Source of the DNA: Methanolinea sp.
GTDB taxonomy: Archaea; Halobacteriota; Methanomicrobia; Methanomicrobiales; Methanospirillaceae
NCBI GenBank assembly: GCA_025453675.1
Contig: JALOPW010000003.1
Coordinates: 1 to 64,000, forward strand
Direction: 5' to 3'
Length of the DNA: 64,000 nt
Below the pieces are notes generated by a model, which did no database searches, was not told the origin of the DNA, and saw nothing but the letters and a program-made list of their open reading frames with translations. This document shows, piece by piece, positions 52,408-62,324 of this stretch. Within the stretch, counting starts at the first letter, position 1. Each line of letters starts with the position of its first letter. The position numbers and the translations under genes were made by a program.

Positions 52408-52687
52408 GGTGCTTGCGGAACTCTGGGATGTCATAAGTGACCGGGTACGAGATCCAAAAGAGGCTTCCTACATTGCCTCGCTTCTGCGAGATCCCAAGGG
52501 CATTGATCGCGTCCTCGAGAAAGTGGGTGAAGAGGCCACTGAGTATATTCTGGCCGTCAAGAATGGCCGCGAACGAGAGATCATCATGGAGGCGGCCGAT
52601 CTCCAGTTCCATCTGCTCGTCAGCCTGAAAGCAGCAGGTCTCGAGTTCTCTGAAGTGCTCAGAGAACTGGAGTCGAGGAGGAGATAG
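52394..52687 (+). CDS. hisE: Phosphoribosyl-ATP pyrophosphatase
   Basis: A 97-residue all-alpha MazG-like hydrolase that removes pyrophosphate from phosphoribosyl-ATP in histidine synthesis. Typical is EKVGEEATEYILAVKNG with the metal-binding glutamates, and ADLQFHLLVSL. The start is TTG at 52394, overlapping nusA by 14 bases. A GTG at 52409 is the alternative. No other his genes are in the window. Confidence 0.9.
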   Translation: MTRYEVLAELWDVISDRVRDPKEASYIASLLRDPKGIDRVLEKVGEEATEYILAVKNGREREIIMEAADLQFHLLVSLKAAGLEFSEVLRELESRRR

Positions 52688-53143
52688 TCATCCCGTCAGG
52701 TAGGTATCCAGGTCCTCCAATCCGGCAATCTCTGAGAAGCTGACAGAGCAATCTGCTGCCACACCCGGATCTATCAGGAGGGCTGCTCCACACCTGAGGG
52801 AGAGTGCGATGCCGTCGCTGGGGCGGCAGTCCATGCTCATCTGTTGGTGGTCCCTGACCAGGATTAACCGGGCATAGTAAATTCCATCCTCGAGCGAATC
52901 GATGACCAGCTCCTTGAGCACGATGTGAAAAGACCTCATGAATTCCACGAAGAGATCGTGGGTGAGTGGCCTGGGAGGGATTTCCTGTTTCAGCGCATTG
53001 CGGATGGATATTGCCTCCCAGAGCCCGATGTAGATAGGCATGCAGGTCTCCTCACCCTCAAGGGAGAGGATAACTGCCGGGGACGCCCCGAGCGGCCCTA
53101 CTGCCATAAATACCCCTTTCACAGAGCACCGCACAGGATCCAT
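52688..53143 (-). CDS. DUF151 bifunctional-nuclease-domain protein
   Basis: A 151-residue member of the DUF151 family (LPIYIGLWEAISI-type core, here MPIYIGLWEAISIRNAL, and DCRPSDGIALSLRCGA). Some plant and bacterial members degrade nucleic acids; the archaeal function is unknown. It starts 31 bases from the flippase-like gene stop and is likely in its operon. Confidence 0.85.
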   Translation of the reverse strand: MDPVRCSVKGVFMAVGPLGASPAVILSLEGEETCMPIYIGLWEAISIRNALKQEIPPRPLTHDLFVEFMRSFHIVLKELVIDSLEDGIYYARLILVRDHQQMSMDCRPSDGIALSLRCGAALLIDPGVAADCSVSFSEIAGLEDLDTYLTG

Positions 53144-53174
53144 GGGTCGCTACAATGGATTACCCGGGACGGAC

Positions 53175-54206
53175 TTAAGGTTTGTTCTGGCCTTCACCCG
53201 CAGCTTCCCTGCGTACGATGCGAAGGCTCCCCAGGAGGCCGAGGAGAATATTCGCATAAAAGAGGATGCTCCTCCACAGGACCACCAGGATGCCTACCAG
53301 CGAAGTGGGGACAAAAATACTGTACATTGAGGTGAAGAGAATCTCGGCGATTCCTGACCCTCCCGGTGTCAGCGGGATCATCATGATGACTGCGATGATA
53401 AGCTGGATAATCAACGATTCCACCAGTATGGGAGGCTGGCCGAGGCCGATGAGTATGACAGAGACAATAATCGCCTCCAGGAACCAGAAAATGGCGGTGC
53501 ACACCAGTCCCAGGAACAGCCCGGTCTTCCCTTGCGTTATGAACATGGAGAGAGTACTGTGAAAATTGTCCACCTCTCTGTCGATCACCTGTTCGTACTT
53601 CTCAATCCTCGTCTTTCCCCGGATCCGGGCAATGGAATTTACAACCTTCAGGAGGAATTTTTTCAGGATAAGGGGATTTTTTACGGAATAAAGGAAAATG
53701 AGGACGATTCCGGTGATCATTATCCATGATGCATACATAAAATAACTGTACACGGATCCAATCTGCTGCCATATGCTCCCCAGTACCAGCATAAAGAATG
53801 CTCCGCCCAGTCCGAGCACAAAGCCGTCAAGGATCCGTTCGGTGATCACAATGGCAGTGGCATCACCAACCCTGACCCCTGCTTTATAAAGTTCATGGAC
53901 CCGAACCGGTTCTCCGCCCGCCTGCGATGGTGTGATAGCCGCGACCAGCAGGTTGGCAAAGACCAGGTTGAGGCAGTGGAAGAAAGATACCCTGTAACCC
54001 AGCCCCCAGCTCATCCATTTGATCCGCAGCGCCCAGAAACCAAGGGCAAGGATATGGATGAGGAGGGCCAGGATGAAAAATACAGGGTCTACCTCTCTCA
54101 AAAGGGAGAATGTGGTAGCATCTACGGTGAAGAACAGGATGATGACCAGGACTAGCAGGGAGAACCCAAGTGACAGCCAGAGCCAGCGCCTCTCATTCTT
54201 CTTCAT
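53175..54206 (-). CDS. Flippase-like membrane protein (UPF0104, LPG-synthase TM type)
   Basis: A 343-residue protein with about eight membrane segments. The family signatures are FHCLNLVFANLLVAAITPSQAGGEPVRVHEL and the C-terminal PLTPGGSGIAEIL. The family includes the membrane domain of lysyl-phosphatidylglycerol synthase and AglD-like glycosyltransfer helpers. Substrate unknown. Confidence 0.88.
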   Translation of the reverse strand: MKKNERRWLWLSLGFSLLVLVIILFFTVDATTFSLLREVDPVFFILALLIHILALGFWALRIKWMSWGLGYRVSFFHCLNLVFANLLVAAITPSQAGGEPVRVHELYKAGVRVGDATAIVITERILDGFVLGLGGAFFMLVLGSIWQQIGSVYSYFMYASWIMITGIVLIFLYSVKNPLILKKFLLKVVNSIARIRGKTRIEKYEQVIDREVDNFHSTLSMFITQGKTGLFLGLVCTAIFWFLEAIIVSVILIGLGQPPILVESLIIQLIIAVIMMIPLTPGGSGIAEILFTSMYSIFVPTSLVGILVVLWRSILFYANILLGLLGSLRIVRREAAGEGQNKP

Positions 54207-54305
54207 GGTGAACTACTCTTTGAAAAAGGAGTATAAACGAAATATATAGGGTCTCGGCGGAGGATATACGTTTTGAATTGGGGATGCATATGACTGGTCT
54301 CTTTT

Positions 54306-54878
54306 CTATACCGCGAATATCTCCCGTGAACCGGTCACCCTGAGAAGGCCTGCCCGTATTCCCGCGTCGAGCCATGCATGGCTATAACTGAATGCTCCCA
54401 GGGCATTGGGCATTCTGCCGGAGGAGAGAAAGAAAATCCCATAGTTTCCCAAGACCCCTGATGCCATGCAGAATCGATCCGCGGCATCATGCAGTCCCGT
54501 GTCTGTTTCAGGGGCCGGAGTAGCCGAGTTGAGTGCGGTAGAAAGAAGGCGGGCATACCTTTCCGTCTTTTCCCGTAACTTCTGGTCCAGATCAGCAGTG
54601 ATGGATATGTGAGAGAAGATCCAGCCGTTGTCATGGCTCTGGGTGTCGATAAGACCAAGACTCATCCCGGCATCCAGCCAGCCAAGGGCATATGACCAGG
54701 ATGCAAGGGCATTTACGGCATCCTGGCAGGAGAGGAAATGGTCTCCATCGTTGAGATATGAGATGGCCATCCCATGCAACTCACCTGCAATAGAAAAGAG
54801 GACGGTCCGTCGTGATATCGGTATTGTGAGGTGCTGGAGCCTGAACTTCAGTTCCTTCTTCCATACCCAAAGGGTCAT
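54306..54878 (-). CDS. DUF357 family protein
   Basis: A 190-residue protein with the DUF357 pattern of long helices and a duplicated motif: [19 protein letters not shown] near residue 55 and [17 protein letters not shown] near residue 165. The function is unknown. The start overlaps the dphB stop by four bases. Confidence 0.82.
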   Translation of the reverse strand: MTLWVWKKELKFRLQHLTIPISRRTVLFSIAGELHGMAISYLNDGDHFLSCQDAVNALASWSYALGWLDAGMSLGLIDTQSHDNGWIFSHISITADLDQKLREKTERYARLLSTALNSATPAPETDTGLHDAADRFCMASGVLGNYGIFFLSSGRMPNALGAFSYSHAWLDAGIRAGLLRVTGSREIFAV

Positions 54879-55624
54879 AATCCTCCGAATAATTCAAGGT
54901 ACTCCTGTTCCATGACATGCAGGGGCCCGGGTACCACCAGGATGTGGAGGGGCGGTCCAAAATCTGCCTTGCACACTTTTTCCGCGGATCCTGCACACAC
55001 CACGGGGTCCTGGGATCCGGCCCGTGCCACTCCCACAAAGAGGGGGATGGAGATCCCCGTTCTCTTTGCCAGGTCCTCGAGCAGGGTCACTGCTTCGGGG
55101 ACGGTCATGCAACGATCTTCCTGGATATCGAGGTACACCAGGGTATGGAGCCCCTGTGAGAGGTTCTTCCCGATCACTTCGACGGGAGTGACCGGAGACC
55201 AGTTCTTCCTGGGAAAAGGGAGTGAACAGGATTTTCCAAACCGGTAATTCTGGAGGCCGGTCAGGCCGCACACGGCACTTGATATAGAGGCCCCATGGAT
55301 AATTCCAGTCCGTATACCACGTAGTTTTGCACGGATGCGCAAATCTGCATGGGTGGTGGAGACCATGGGATCTCCTCCTGTGAGAAAGGCCACATCACCT
55401 GACATGGCAGGGTCAAGGATCAACTCGGGATGCTGCTCTACGTCCTCGCGGCCGAGGATCTGTATGGGTCGCCCGAAATATGTCGCCATTGTGCTCTCAT
55501 TGGTGCCTTCCAGCCGGGAGGTGTACCCTTCCAGAAATACGTGGTCCGCATGTCGTATGTATTCCAGTCCGCGAACAGAGACATCCTTGTGGTCATAGAG
55601 GCCCAGGCCGATAAAGGTGAGCAT
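54875..55624 (-). CDS. dphB: Diphthine synthase
   Basis: A 249-residue SAM-dependent methyltransferase of the precorrin-like fold that methylates the modified histidine of elongation factor 2. Typical are [20 protein letters not shown] at the start and [17 protein letters not shown]. The C-terminal [23 protein letters not shown] is diagnostic. It forms an operon with the DUF357 gene downstream. Confidence 0.94.
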   Translation of the reverse strand: MLTFIGLGLYDHKDVSVRGLEYIRHADHVFLEGYTSRLEGTNESTMATYFGRPIQILGREDVEQHPELILDPAMSGDVAFLTGGDPMVSTTHADLRIRAKLRGIRTGIIHGASISSAVCGLTGLQNYRFGKSCSLPFPRKNWSPVTPVEVIGKNLSQGLHTLVYLDIQEDRCMTVPEAVTLLEDLAKRTGISIPLFVGVARAGSQDPVVCAGSAEKVCKADFGPPLHILVVPGPLHVMEQEYLELFGGL

Positions 55625-55675
55625 GTTTCTTTTTCAGTTCAGGAGTGAGTACACTGCATCCTTCTCTCTTCACCG

Positions 55676-56839
55676 TCAGTAAGGGTGGCGGGTGATGCGG
55701 TCCACCATCGATTCTATCACATAATGCACGTCAGAACGTTTGAGCGAGCTGATGAAGAATAGGGGGACCTCATCCCGGAGTTTCAGGGTCTCTCTGATCA
55801 TCACCTCGTCCATCTGGTGAGGGAGGTCGGATTTATTCACCGCGATGACCAGGGGGAGTTTTGCTGCATATGCCAGGGCCAGGAGTTCTCTTGCCCGCAA
55901 CAGGGTGTCAGGGCTGGTCGCATCAATCATCAGGATGATCCCCATAGCGTTTTTTACCAGTTGGGGAAGGATGGGATCGAACCTTGGCTGGCCGGGGGTC
56001 CCGAATATGGTGATATCAAACCCCCTGAAATGGAGCCATCCAAGGTCCATCGCGACAGTAGTCCGGTATCCATCAAGATCGCCGCGGTCAACAGAGATAC
56101 CGCTGTCAGATGCATTGGAGACAAAGGTTGATTTTCCTGATGATGCGGGTCCGGTAACGATTATTTTTGGTATATAGAGCCGTATGCTCTGGCCTGCGAT
56201 GGTATACGGTATTGAGCGGCGTGGCATCCTTGCCCATGAGACATATTCCAGGGTGAAGAAATTGAAGAATGGGGCCAGGGTAAATGCAGAGTGGACTGAA
56301 AGAATGAGGTCAAAGGTCTTCTCAGATGCAAACCTTGCGATAAGACTGTCTCCCTCAAGATTCAGGTGTTCCACGACTGTGGTGATATTGTGCTGCCCTT
56401 CTGCAGGAGGAAGGAGATCCAGTGCTCTCTCAAGACCCAGATCTTCATAGAGGAGATCGAAATAGACAAACAGCACATCGATGGAATGCTTCCCCAACTC
56501 ATCCTGAATGAGATCCTTCCAGGCCTTTTTCCGTGAATTTACCTTCTTCTCACGTGTATTGAGTGTTTCACGTACGACACTATCCAGTATGACTACCTCT
56601 CCTCCTATCTTCGAGATATCAATATTGAGGAACTCGGCATATTCCGACAAAAATGCTCTCTTTGTGGAATGGGGGGCGACGATCAGGATGTTCTTCTTTT
56701 CCTGCAGCACGGAAACAATGGTCCTGTACATGAACAGGCGTCCTTCAACTCCTGGTTCAAGGGAGAAGATGACTCTCGTCCCTTTCGGTATCCCGGAGCC
56801 CAGCATCTCATCTATCCCGGTAATGCCTGTCCGAATCAT
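55676..56839 (-). CDS. Fusion of a degenerate RecA-like domain and a small GTPase
   Basis: A 387-residue two-domain protein. Residues 1-225 are RAD55/KaiC-like (start TGITGIDEMLGSGIPKGT) but the Walker A position reads LEPGVEGRL, without the GK-S/T. Residues 225-387 are a Ras-like GTPase with G1 GPASSGKS (230-237), a G2 threonine near 260, G3 GTPGQ (280-284) and G4 NKSD (335-338), resembling MglA- and Arf-type switches. The ATG at 56839 overlaps the preceding stop (ATGA), so it is coupled to the RecA-like gene. An ATG at 56884 would add 15 residues. Function unknown. A switch in cell polarity or surface organisation is one option. Confidence 0.8.
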   Translation of the reverse strand: MIRTGITGIDEMLGSGIPKGTRVIFSLEPGVEGRLFMYRTIVSVLQEKKNILIVAPHSTKRAFLSEYAEFLNIDISKIGGEVVILDSVVRETLNTREKKVNSRKKAWKDLIQDELGKHSIDVLFVYFDLLYEDLGLERALDLLPPAEGQHNITTVVEHLNLEGDSLIARFASEKTFDLILSVHSAFTLAPFFNFFTLEYVSWARMPRRSIPYTIAGQSIRLYIPKIIVTGPASSGKSTFVSNASDSGISVDRGDLDGYRTTVAMDLGWLHFRGFDITIFGTPGQPRFDPILPQLVKNAMGIILMIDATSPDTLLRARELLALAYAAKLPLVIAVNKSDLPHQMDEVMIRETLKLRDEVPLFFISSLKRSDVHYVIESMVDRITRHPY

Positions 56840-57543
56840 GCCGTCAACTCCAGTGTCCCCTGGTGAATCCGGAACGGGACCCATTCCTGTGATACGCCCG
56901 TAACTCCACGGATACGGAGGAAGTCCCCGTGTTGTTCGGTCTTCACCTCTATCACTACATTCATCAGCTGTTTCATTAAAGAAAGTGTCCTCTCGTCAAA
57001 GGACTCGTTGTTCAGTATGTAAATCCCAATGGCCTCCATCTTCTTCAATTTGGAGGTCAACACATGGAGGAACTGGTACAATACCTCAAGTTTCCGGTAC
57101 ATGAGCAGGGTGGTGAGGGAGTCGATGTAGAATCTGATCGGTGGTGGGAAGAGGGCCTGATCGGCGCTCGGGAATTCACCATTGAACATACTCTCGATCA
57201 GCGCAGAGAATTTTATCCCGATACCCGTGAGATCGCTTGGACTGGATACAAATTTGATCTGTGTATTGTCATTGACATCAGGGGTAGAGAGTTTGGTGAC
57301 GGAATCGATAACCCCTATGAGATCCCTGTTGAACTGTTCGGATGAGAAATAATCCATCAGGTCGACTGAACGCATCACGGTGGAGAGAATAAGGGCATAT
57401 TCTCCAGGAAGAGGCCGCGTGAGGGCATACCCCAGTTGCTCCCCACTGCTCATTGACGGGGCCAGTATGAGGATGTTGCTTCCAGGGGGAATTCCCCCCT
57501 TCACTTCATCGATGAGACTGATTCCCGTCTTATATGTGTACAT
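56836..57543 (-). CDS. Degenerate RecA/RAD55-like protein
   Basis: A 235-residue protein with a RAD55/KaiC-like fold. The start YKTGISLIDEVKGGIPPGSN is followed by ILILAPSMSSGEQLG where the Walker A lysine should be, so ATP hydrolysis is doubtful. The Walker B-like strand is PIRFYIDSLTTLL. It overlaps the fusion gene by ATGA and begins ten bases after feoB. It probably pairs with the RecA-like half of its neighbour. Confidence 0.8.
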   Translation of the reverse strand: MYTYKTGISLIDEVKGGIPPGSNILILAPSMSSGEQLGYALTRPLPGEYALILSTVMRSVDLMDYFSSEQFNRDLIGVIDSVTKLSTPDVNDNTQIKFVSSPSDLTGIGIKFSALIESMFNGEFPSADQALFPPPIRFYIDSLTTLLMYRKLEVLYQFLHVLTSKLKKMEAIGIYILNNESFDERTLSLMKQLMNVVIEVKTEQHGDFLRIRGVTGVSQEWVPFRIHQGTLELTA

Positions 57544-57553
57544 CTCTGGATCA

Positions 57554-59404
57554 TCATTTTATGAGCATGTTTATAAGCGCTCCTATGACAATGCCCAGAA
57601 TCAGGGTGTAGAGGGATACAAGGAGGGTGATGCGTGCTCCGACGACGCGTGCAAGCACCCCTATGGTGGAGATACAGGGGATGAAAAGGACACTCACCAC
57701 CGCGAACACGTAAATCTGTCCTCCCGAGAGCACCGTGGAGAGATCTGCAGTCCCTGCCAGGATGACCAGCGTCTCCAGTGCCATCTCCTTCCGCAGGATG
57801 CCAAACAGGAGTGCGGTCGCAGCATAACCGGGCAGGCCAAGCACGGATTCAGACACCGGTGATATTGCCTGCTGGAAGAGATCAAAAAAACCAGCATACT
57901 GTAAAAATCCCAAGACAAGGCTGGCGACAATGAGCAGGGGCATGGCGATGAAAAGAAACTCACGAATGCGGTACCATGATTTTGCGAAAACATTCGATAT
58001 ACGGGGAACCCGCAGGGGAGCTAGCTCGAGGATCATGCCGTACTGCTCGCCCGGGGTGATGCGGGAGAGCACAAGGCCGGTCACAATGACCAGGCCGAGA
58101 GTGATGAAATAGATGCTCATTGCTGCCGCAATTCCCACAAACGCGGCAACAATGCCTGCGATGATGACCGTTCTCGCAGAACAGGGGACCATGCTCACCA
58201 GGAATGAGGCGATGACCCGTTCCCTCCTGGTTCGCAGGAGGCGGATTCCCATGATTGCCGGCACATTGCACCCGAATCCAAGGATGAGGGGTATAAGCCC
58301 CTGGCCATGCATCCCCAGGCGGTGCATGGCCCTGTCGGCCAGGAATGCCGCCCTCGTGAGATACCCGGAGTCCTCCAGTAGCGAGATGAAGAGGTAGAAA
58401 GTAAAAATAAACGGGAACGCGATCCCAAGCCCTGCCTGCAACGCCAGGAGGAACGCCAGCCCCATCTGCTGGGGGAGAGCATCCAACGGGAGGGCAAGGA
58501 ATGGGGTAATAACCACTGTTTCGAACAACTGGACCAGGATCTCCTCCAGGAAAGATCCAATGAGAAAGACGGCTATCAGGATGGAGAGGAGAGTGGTGGC
58601 GAGAATGATGGGGCCCCATCTCCGGGAGGTGAGGACGGAGTCCAGTGTGTCGCGTTTCACTTCCTCCCGTTCCTGGCTGACCTCACGGGCAATGGTATGT
58701 GCACAGTGGTGCCTGTTCCCGGCGATGATCTGTGACACCGACATGCGATGCATCTCCTCTATCTCAGGGGTGAGTGCACCTGCCAATTCAACTGCTTCCG
58801 CGTCGCTCCCAATCCCCTGGAGTGCCTGCAGTGCCTGGAGCCTGGTGACCGGGTGGACGGACTGAATGCTCCGGATGGCGGCCTCGATATGGTGGTCATA
58901 CTGGACCTGGACCCGGGGCGGATGGGCCCGTGAGAGTGCGGCAGGGATGATTCCCGAGATATTTTTCCCCTGTATGGCCGCCGCGGGGATCACCTCCACA
59001 CCAAGAATGGCCGAGATTCGCTCGATATCGATCTCTTTCCCCTTCTTCGCCGCCTCATCCATCAGGTTCAGCACCACCACCAGGGGCTTGCCATACTCTG
59101 CCACCTGGAGGAGGAGGTAGAGGTTTCGCTCCAGGTGAGTGGCATCGAGGACCGCGATGAGCACCTCGGCTTCTTTCTCCTGGATGAAGGTCCGGACCAT
59201 CTCCTCTTCGGGTGAACTTCCCTCCAGGGAGTAGATCCCAGGGAGGTCCACGAGTTCCAGCCGTTCATTCTGGAAGCAGAGATTCCCCCGCATCAGGTCG
59301 ACCGTGGTCCCGGGGTAATTGCTCACCTCTACTCCGAGGCCGGTGAGCTGGTGAAAAATGAGAGACTTCCCAACATTGGGGTTTCCAATGAGCCCAAGCC
59401 TCAT
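57554..59404 (-). CDS. feoB: Ferrous iron transporter FeoB
   Basis: A 616-residue protein with a cytoplasmic G-protein domain (GNPNVGKS, DLPGIYSL, NLMDEA) and a membrane domain with Gate motifs (around GFGCNVPAIMG and MVPCSARTVI). It imports Fe2+. The ATG at 59404 is chosen because it begins the G domain and overlaps the stop of the regulator (ATGA). The longer frame is its upstream neighbour out of frame. Confidence 0.93.
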   Translation of the reverse strand: MRLGLIGNPNVGKSLIFHQLTGLGVEVSNYPGTTVDLMRGNLCFQNERLELVDLPGIYSLEGSSPEEEMVRTFIQEKEAEVLIAVLDATHLERNLYLLLQVAEYGKPLVVVLNLMDEAAKKGKEIDIERISAILGVEVIPAAAIQGKNISGIIPAALSRAHPPRVQVQYDHHIEAAIRSIQSVHPVTRLQALQALQGIGSDAEAVELAGALTPEIEEMHRMSVSQIIAGNRHHCAHTIAREVSQEREEVKRDTLDSVLTSRRWGPIILATTLLSILIAVFLIGSFLEEILVQLFETVVITPFLALPLDALPQQMGLAFLLALQAGLGIAFPFIFTFYLFISLLEDSGYLTRAAFLADRAMHRLGMHGQGLIPLILGFGCNVPAIMGIRLLRTRRERVIASFLVSMVPCSARTVIIAGIVAAFVGIAAAMSIYFITLGLVIVTGLVLSRITPGEQYGMILELAPLRVPRISNVFAKSWYRIREFLFIAMPLLIVASLVLGFLQYAGFFDLFQQAISPVSESVLGLPGYAATALLFGILRKEMALETLVILAGTADLSTVLSGGQIYVFAVVSVLFIPCISTIGVLARVVGARITLLVSLYTLILGIVIGALINMLIK

Positions 59405-60036
59405 TATGTCTTCTCCACGAAGATACACGAGGCGATCTCGGGAGAGAGTGCGATATCGCATCCCTTTACCTGTATCACCACAGCCTTGTTATTGAGCGTA
59501 TGAATGATCTTGATTCTTTCCCCCGGGAATATGCCCATATCTGAGAGTCTCTGGCAGCCCCCGGGACATTTTACGGTGAGAATTTTCAATTCGGTGCCTT
59601 CCGGGAATTGAAGAAGCGTGGGCATATGAGGCCAACGGCGTTGCATTCTGAATCCTCTGCCCCCTGGTCTCTTGATATACCTGTCCAACCGCTCGACCGC
59701 CTCATCAGAGATGTCGTGCTCAAGGACGCACGCCTCTTCAGATGCGGTTCCGGGATCCATTCCCAGTATCTCCGAGAGAAAGCATTCCAGTACCTGGTGC
59801 TTCCTCATCACGCGGCAGCCGATATGTGATCCCTGTTCCGTTAGTTCCACGCGGTCCTCTGGTTGGATGTGAAGATCCCCCTGCTGCTCCATGAGCCCGA
59901 GCTGGTTGCGGGTTTCCACCGGGCTGAGGGAGAGGTAGAGCGAAAGGTCGTCGATAGTTGTGATATTTGACTTTGTCCGGGACAACACGCAGAGTGCTTC
60001 AAGAAAATCTTCCCGGGTGGAGGTCTTCATGCTCAT
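59404..60036 (-). CDS. DtxR-family metal regulator fused to a FeoA domain
   Basis: A 210-residue protein with a DtxR/MntR winged helix (about 1-65) and dimerisation region with His/Glu metal ligands (HQVLECFLSEILGMD, ACVLEHDISDEAVERL), then a C-terminal FeoA/SH3-like domain (LKILTVKCPGGCQRLSDMGIFPGERIKII). It probably senses Fe2+ and controls feoB, with which it overlaps. ATG codons at 60054 and 60030 also fit. A TATA-like GTATAATTTT lies on the minus strand at about 60093. Confidence 0.88.
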   Translation of the reverse strand: MSMKTSTREDFLEALCVLSRTKSNITTIDDLSLYLSLSPVETRNQLGLMEQQGDLHIQPEDRVELTEQGSHIGCRVMRKHQVLECFLSEILGMDPGTASEEACVLEHDISDEAVERLDRYIKRPGGRGFRMQRRWPHMPTLLQFPEGTELKILTVKCPGGCQRLSDMGIFPGERIKIIHTLNNKAVVIQVKGCDIALSPEIASCIFVEKT

Positions 60037-60189
60037 AAGTATGGGAGAAGGCATTATTTGAGAATTTGTATGAAGTCAATACAGGAGGAAAATTATACCT
60101 CACGTTTGCCTCAACATGCCGCACGATATCGCATCGTATTTCATTATTCAACACTTTTGTTATTCATTTCTAGTAACTATTAACAATCA

Positions 60190-60199
60190 TTTAATATAG
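60190..60199 (+). promoter_or_regulatory. TATA box for the chemoreceptor operon
   Basis: TTTAATATAG lies about 35-40 bases before the ATG at 60233, with GAGGTG as ribosome binding site four bases upstream of the ATG. The upstream sequence from 60055 to 60190 is AT-rich and shared with the divergent metal regulator. Confidence 0.45.
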
Positions 60200-60232
60200 G
60201 ACTTCGGAGACACTATCATGAAATGAGGTGGC

Positions 60233-61813
60233 ATGGTGAAAAAGAGTAGTCTTGCGGACATACAGGATGCCATAAAGAAACGGATGTCCTACCATGTGGT
60301 GCTGGATACCGAAAAGGTAGATCCCGGATGCCGTGAATATGCTGAAACTATCAATTCACTCCTGAAAATCGCAGAGGATCTCCGGATCCGCACCCAGATC
60401 GTGTTTGCAGAAAACCCTCTCCCGATCCTGATCTTTGATAAAAACTGGAATATTCTCACAGCAAACCAGGCCTACAGCGACCTCTCCGGAATAGAGCGAA
60501 ACGCGCTCCGGAAGATGAATGCAAAGAGCTTCAAAGTACTGGACCAGAAAGGGGAAGGGCTCAAGGCAGCATTTGTGAACAAGAAACGGAGTTACGGAGA
60601 GGTCACTGTCGAGATGCCTGCCGGGACCCGGATTCTTGAACAGTACGGTATCCCTATACTCGATGACACTGGAGAGGTCCAGACACTCTTTGTTATTTAT
60701 AATAATATCACGGAAAGAAGGACCCTTGAGGACAGGCTGAAGAGGAGTGTCTCCGAGATTGGGGAGGTGCTCTCCAATTTATCCAGAGGAGATCTTACCA
60801 GGAAAGCGCCGATATTTGAGAATGATCCCCTGGAGAAGGTCAAGCGTGATCTCAATTTGAGCATCGACAAACTGACGGAGCTGATCTCCGAGACTATAGA
60901 AATGGTGGGGGATCTTGATCAGGCGATGACAGATATTCTGTCGGGAACTGACGAGATTGCCAGGGCTTCCCAGACGGTAGCCACCACTGCCCAGAAGACT
61001 TCGGATGATGCCAAGAACCAGCTTTTACAACTGGAGCAGGTCACGAGGGAGATATCCGAAATGAGTGCGGCAGTGGAGAGGATCGCGAGAACTTCCCAGG
61101 AGATGGCAGAGACATCGCGCAATGTCCTGAGCGCAGAGGAGAGCGCAAGGAAGCTTGGCAAGGATGCGACCGGGAAGATGAATATTGTGCAGGACCTCTC
61201 CCGCAGGGCGATGGATGAGATGGTAATCCTGGATGGAAAAACCCAGGAGATCAGCAATATCGTGAAGGTCATCACTGATATTGCCAACCAGACGAATCTC
61301 CTGGCACTGAATGCTGCCATCGAGGCTGCAAGGGCAGGGGAGCACGGCAGGGGATTTGCCGTAGTTGCGGGAGAGGTGCGGAACCTTGCGGGGGGTTCCA
61401 AGAATGCAACCAAGAATATTGACAATGTCATTCGTGATATATCCAATTCCAGCGGTCAGACTGTAAATTCCATGAAAAAAGCGTATGAAGAGATTGTAAC
61501 AGGTATCCGTAGCGTGGAGATCACCATCGAGGCGCTGAACCAGATGGCTGCGGGCATCAGAACCACCGCAGAGAGCATTACAGATATCTCGAAGGCAACA
61601 GAGAACCAGGCTGTGGCGACAGGGAACGTGATGAGCAATGTGGACCTGATCCACACACTGATCGTGAAGAACGAGAGGAATACCGAGCATCTCGCTGCCC
61701 TTGCAGAGGAGAGCAGCGCCTCGATCGAAGAGATAGCCAGTGCGACCAATGAGATCAAGATCAAGACCGGTCACTGCCGTGAAATTATGGATTCATTCAA
61801 ACTGAAGACATAG
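60233..61813 (+). CDS. Soluble PAS-containing methyl-accepting chemotaxis protein
   Basis: A 526-residue receptor without membrane segments. A PAS domain (about 58-165, with [21 protein letters not shown]) senses an internal signal, a HAMP-like linker follows ([15 protein letters not shown]), and the coiled-coil signalling domain has the hairpin tip [20 protein letters not shown] and [14 protein letters not shown]. Clients are CheA and CheW, and CheW follows after 14 bases. It probably senses redox or cofactor state. Confidence 0.92.
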   Translation: MVKKSSLADIQDAIKKRMSYHVVLDTEKVDPGCREYAETINSLLKIAEDLRIRTQIVFAENPLPILIFDKNWNILTANQAYSDLSGIERNALRKMNAKSFKVLDQKGEGLKAAFVNKKRSYGEVTVEMPAGTRILEQYGIPILDDTGEVQTLFVIYNNITERRTLEDRLKRSVSEIGEVLSNLSRGDLTRKAPIFENDPLEKVKRDLNLSIDKLTELISETIEMVGDLDQAMTDILSGTDEIARASQTVATTAQKTSDDAKNQLLQLEQVTREISEMSAAVERIARTSQEMAETSRNVLSAEESARKLGKDATGKMNIVQDLSRRAMDEMVILDGKTQEISNIVKVITDIANQTNLLALNAAIEAARAGEHGRGFAVVAGEVRNLAGGSKNATKNIDNVIRDISNSSGQTVNSMKKAYEEIVTGIRSVEITIEALNQMAAGIRTTAESITDISKATENQAVATGNVMSNVDLIHTLIVKNERNTEHLAALAEESSASIEEIASATNEIKIKTGHCREIMDSFKLKT

Positions 61814-61827
61814 AAGAGCAGCATATC

Positions 61828-62310
61828 ATGCCGAAGATCCTGGAGTTCGAACTGAATGGTAATTATTACGCCATGGAGATCCATCTCACCAGGGAGATCG
61901 TCGAGTCCCTACCCATCACACCCATCCCCAGGACGCCCGGCTATATTGCGGGTATGACCAATATCCGGGGTGAGATAACCACACTCATCGCCATCGATGA
62001 ATTGATCGGGATACGGGAACATGAGAGGTCCCCTTCCCAGAAATTCATCATCTTCATGCCAGAAGCAGCCAGGGGAAATAATATCGGCATGATTGTGGAT
62101 GAGGTATACAGCGTCCTGGAGGTCGATGAGAGTGATATCGAGTATACGGGAAATGGAGGTGGGACAGCGAAGAGGTCATTTGTAAAAGGGATTATTCGTA
62201 TACATACTGCTTCTGATGATGGGGCCGGAGCCGAAGTATCCCAAAGGCTCGTTTTATATCTTGACATCGACAACCTGATCGCATATCTCTTCGAGATGGC
62301 CTCACGTTGA
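61828..62310 (+). CDS. cheW: CheW coupling protein
   Basis: A 160-residue CheW that bridges receptor and CheA. It has the typical double SH3-like barrel (MEIHLTREIVESLPITPIPRTPGYIAGMTNIRGEIT, then IGMIVDEVYSVLEVDESDI). It lies between receptor and cheR in one operon. Confidence 0.92.
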   Translation: MPKILEFELNGNYYAMEIHLTREIVESLPITPIPRTPGYIAGMTNIRGEITTLIAIDELIGIREHERSPSQKFIIFMPEAARGNNIGMIVDEVYSVLEVDESDIEYTGNGGGTAKRSFVKGIIRIHTASDDGAGAEVSQRLVLYLDIDNLIAYLFEMASR

Positions 62311-62324
62311 GATGATGGGGATTC

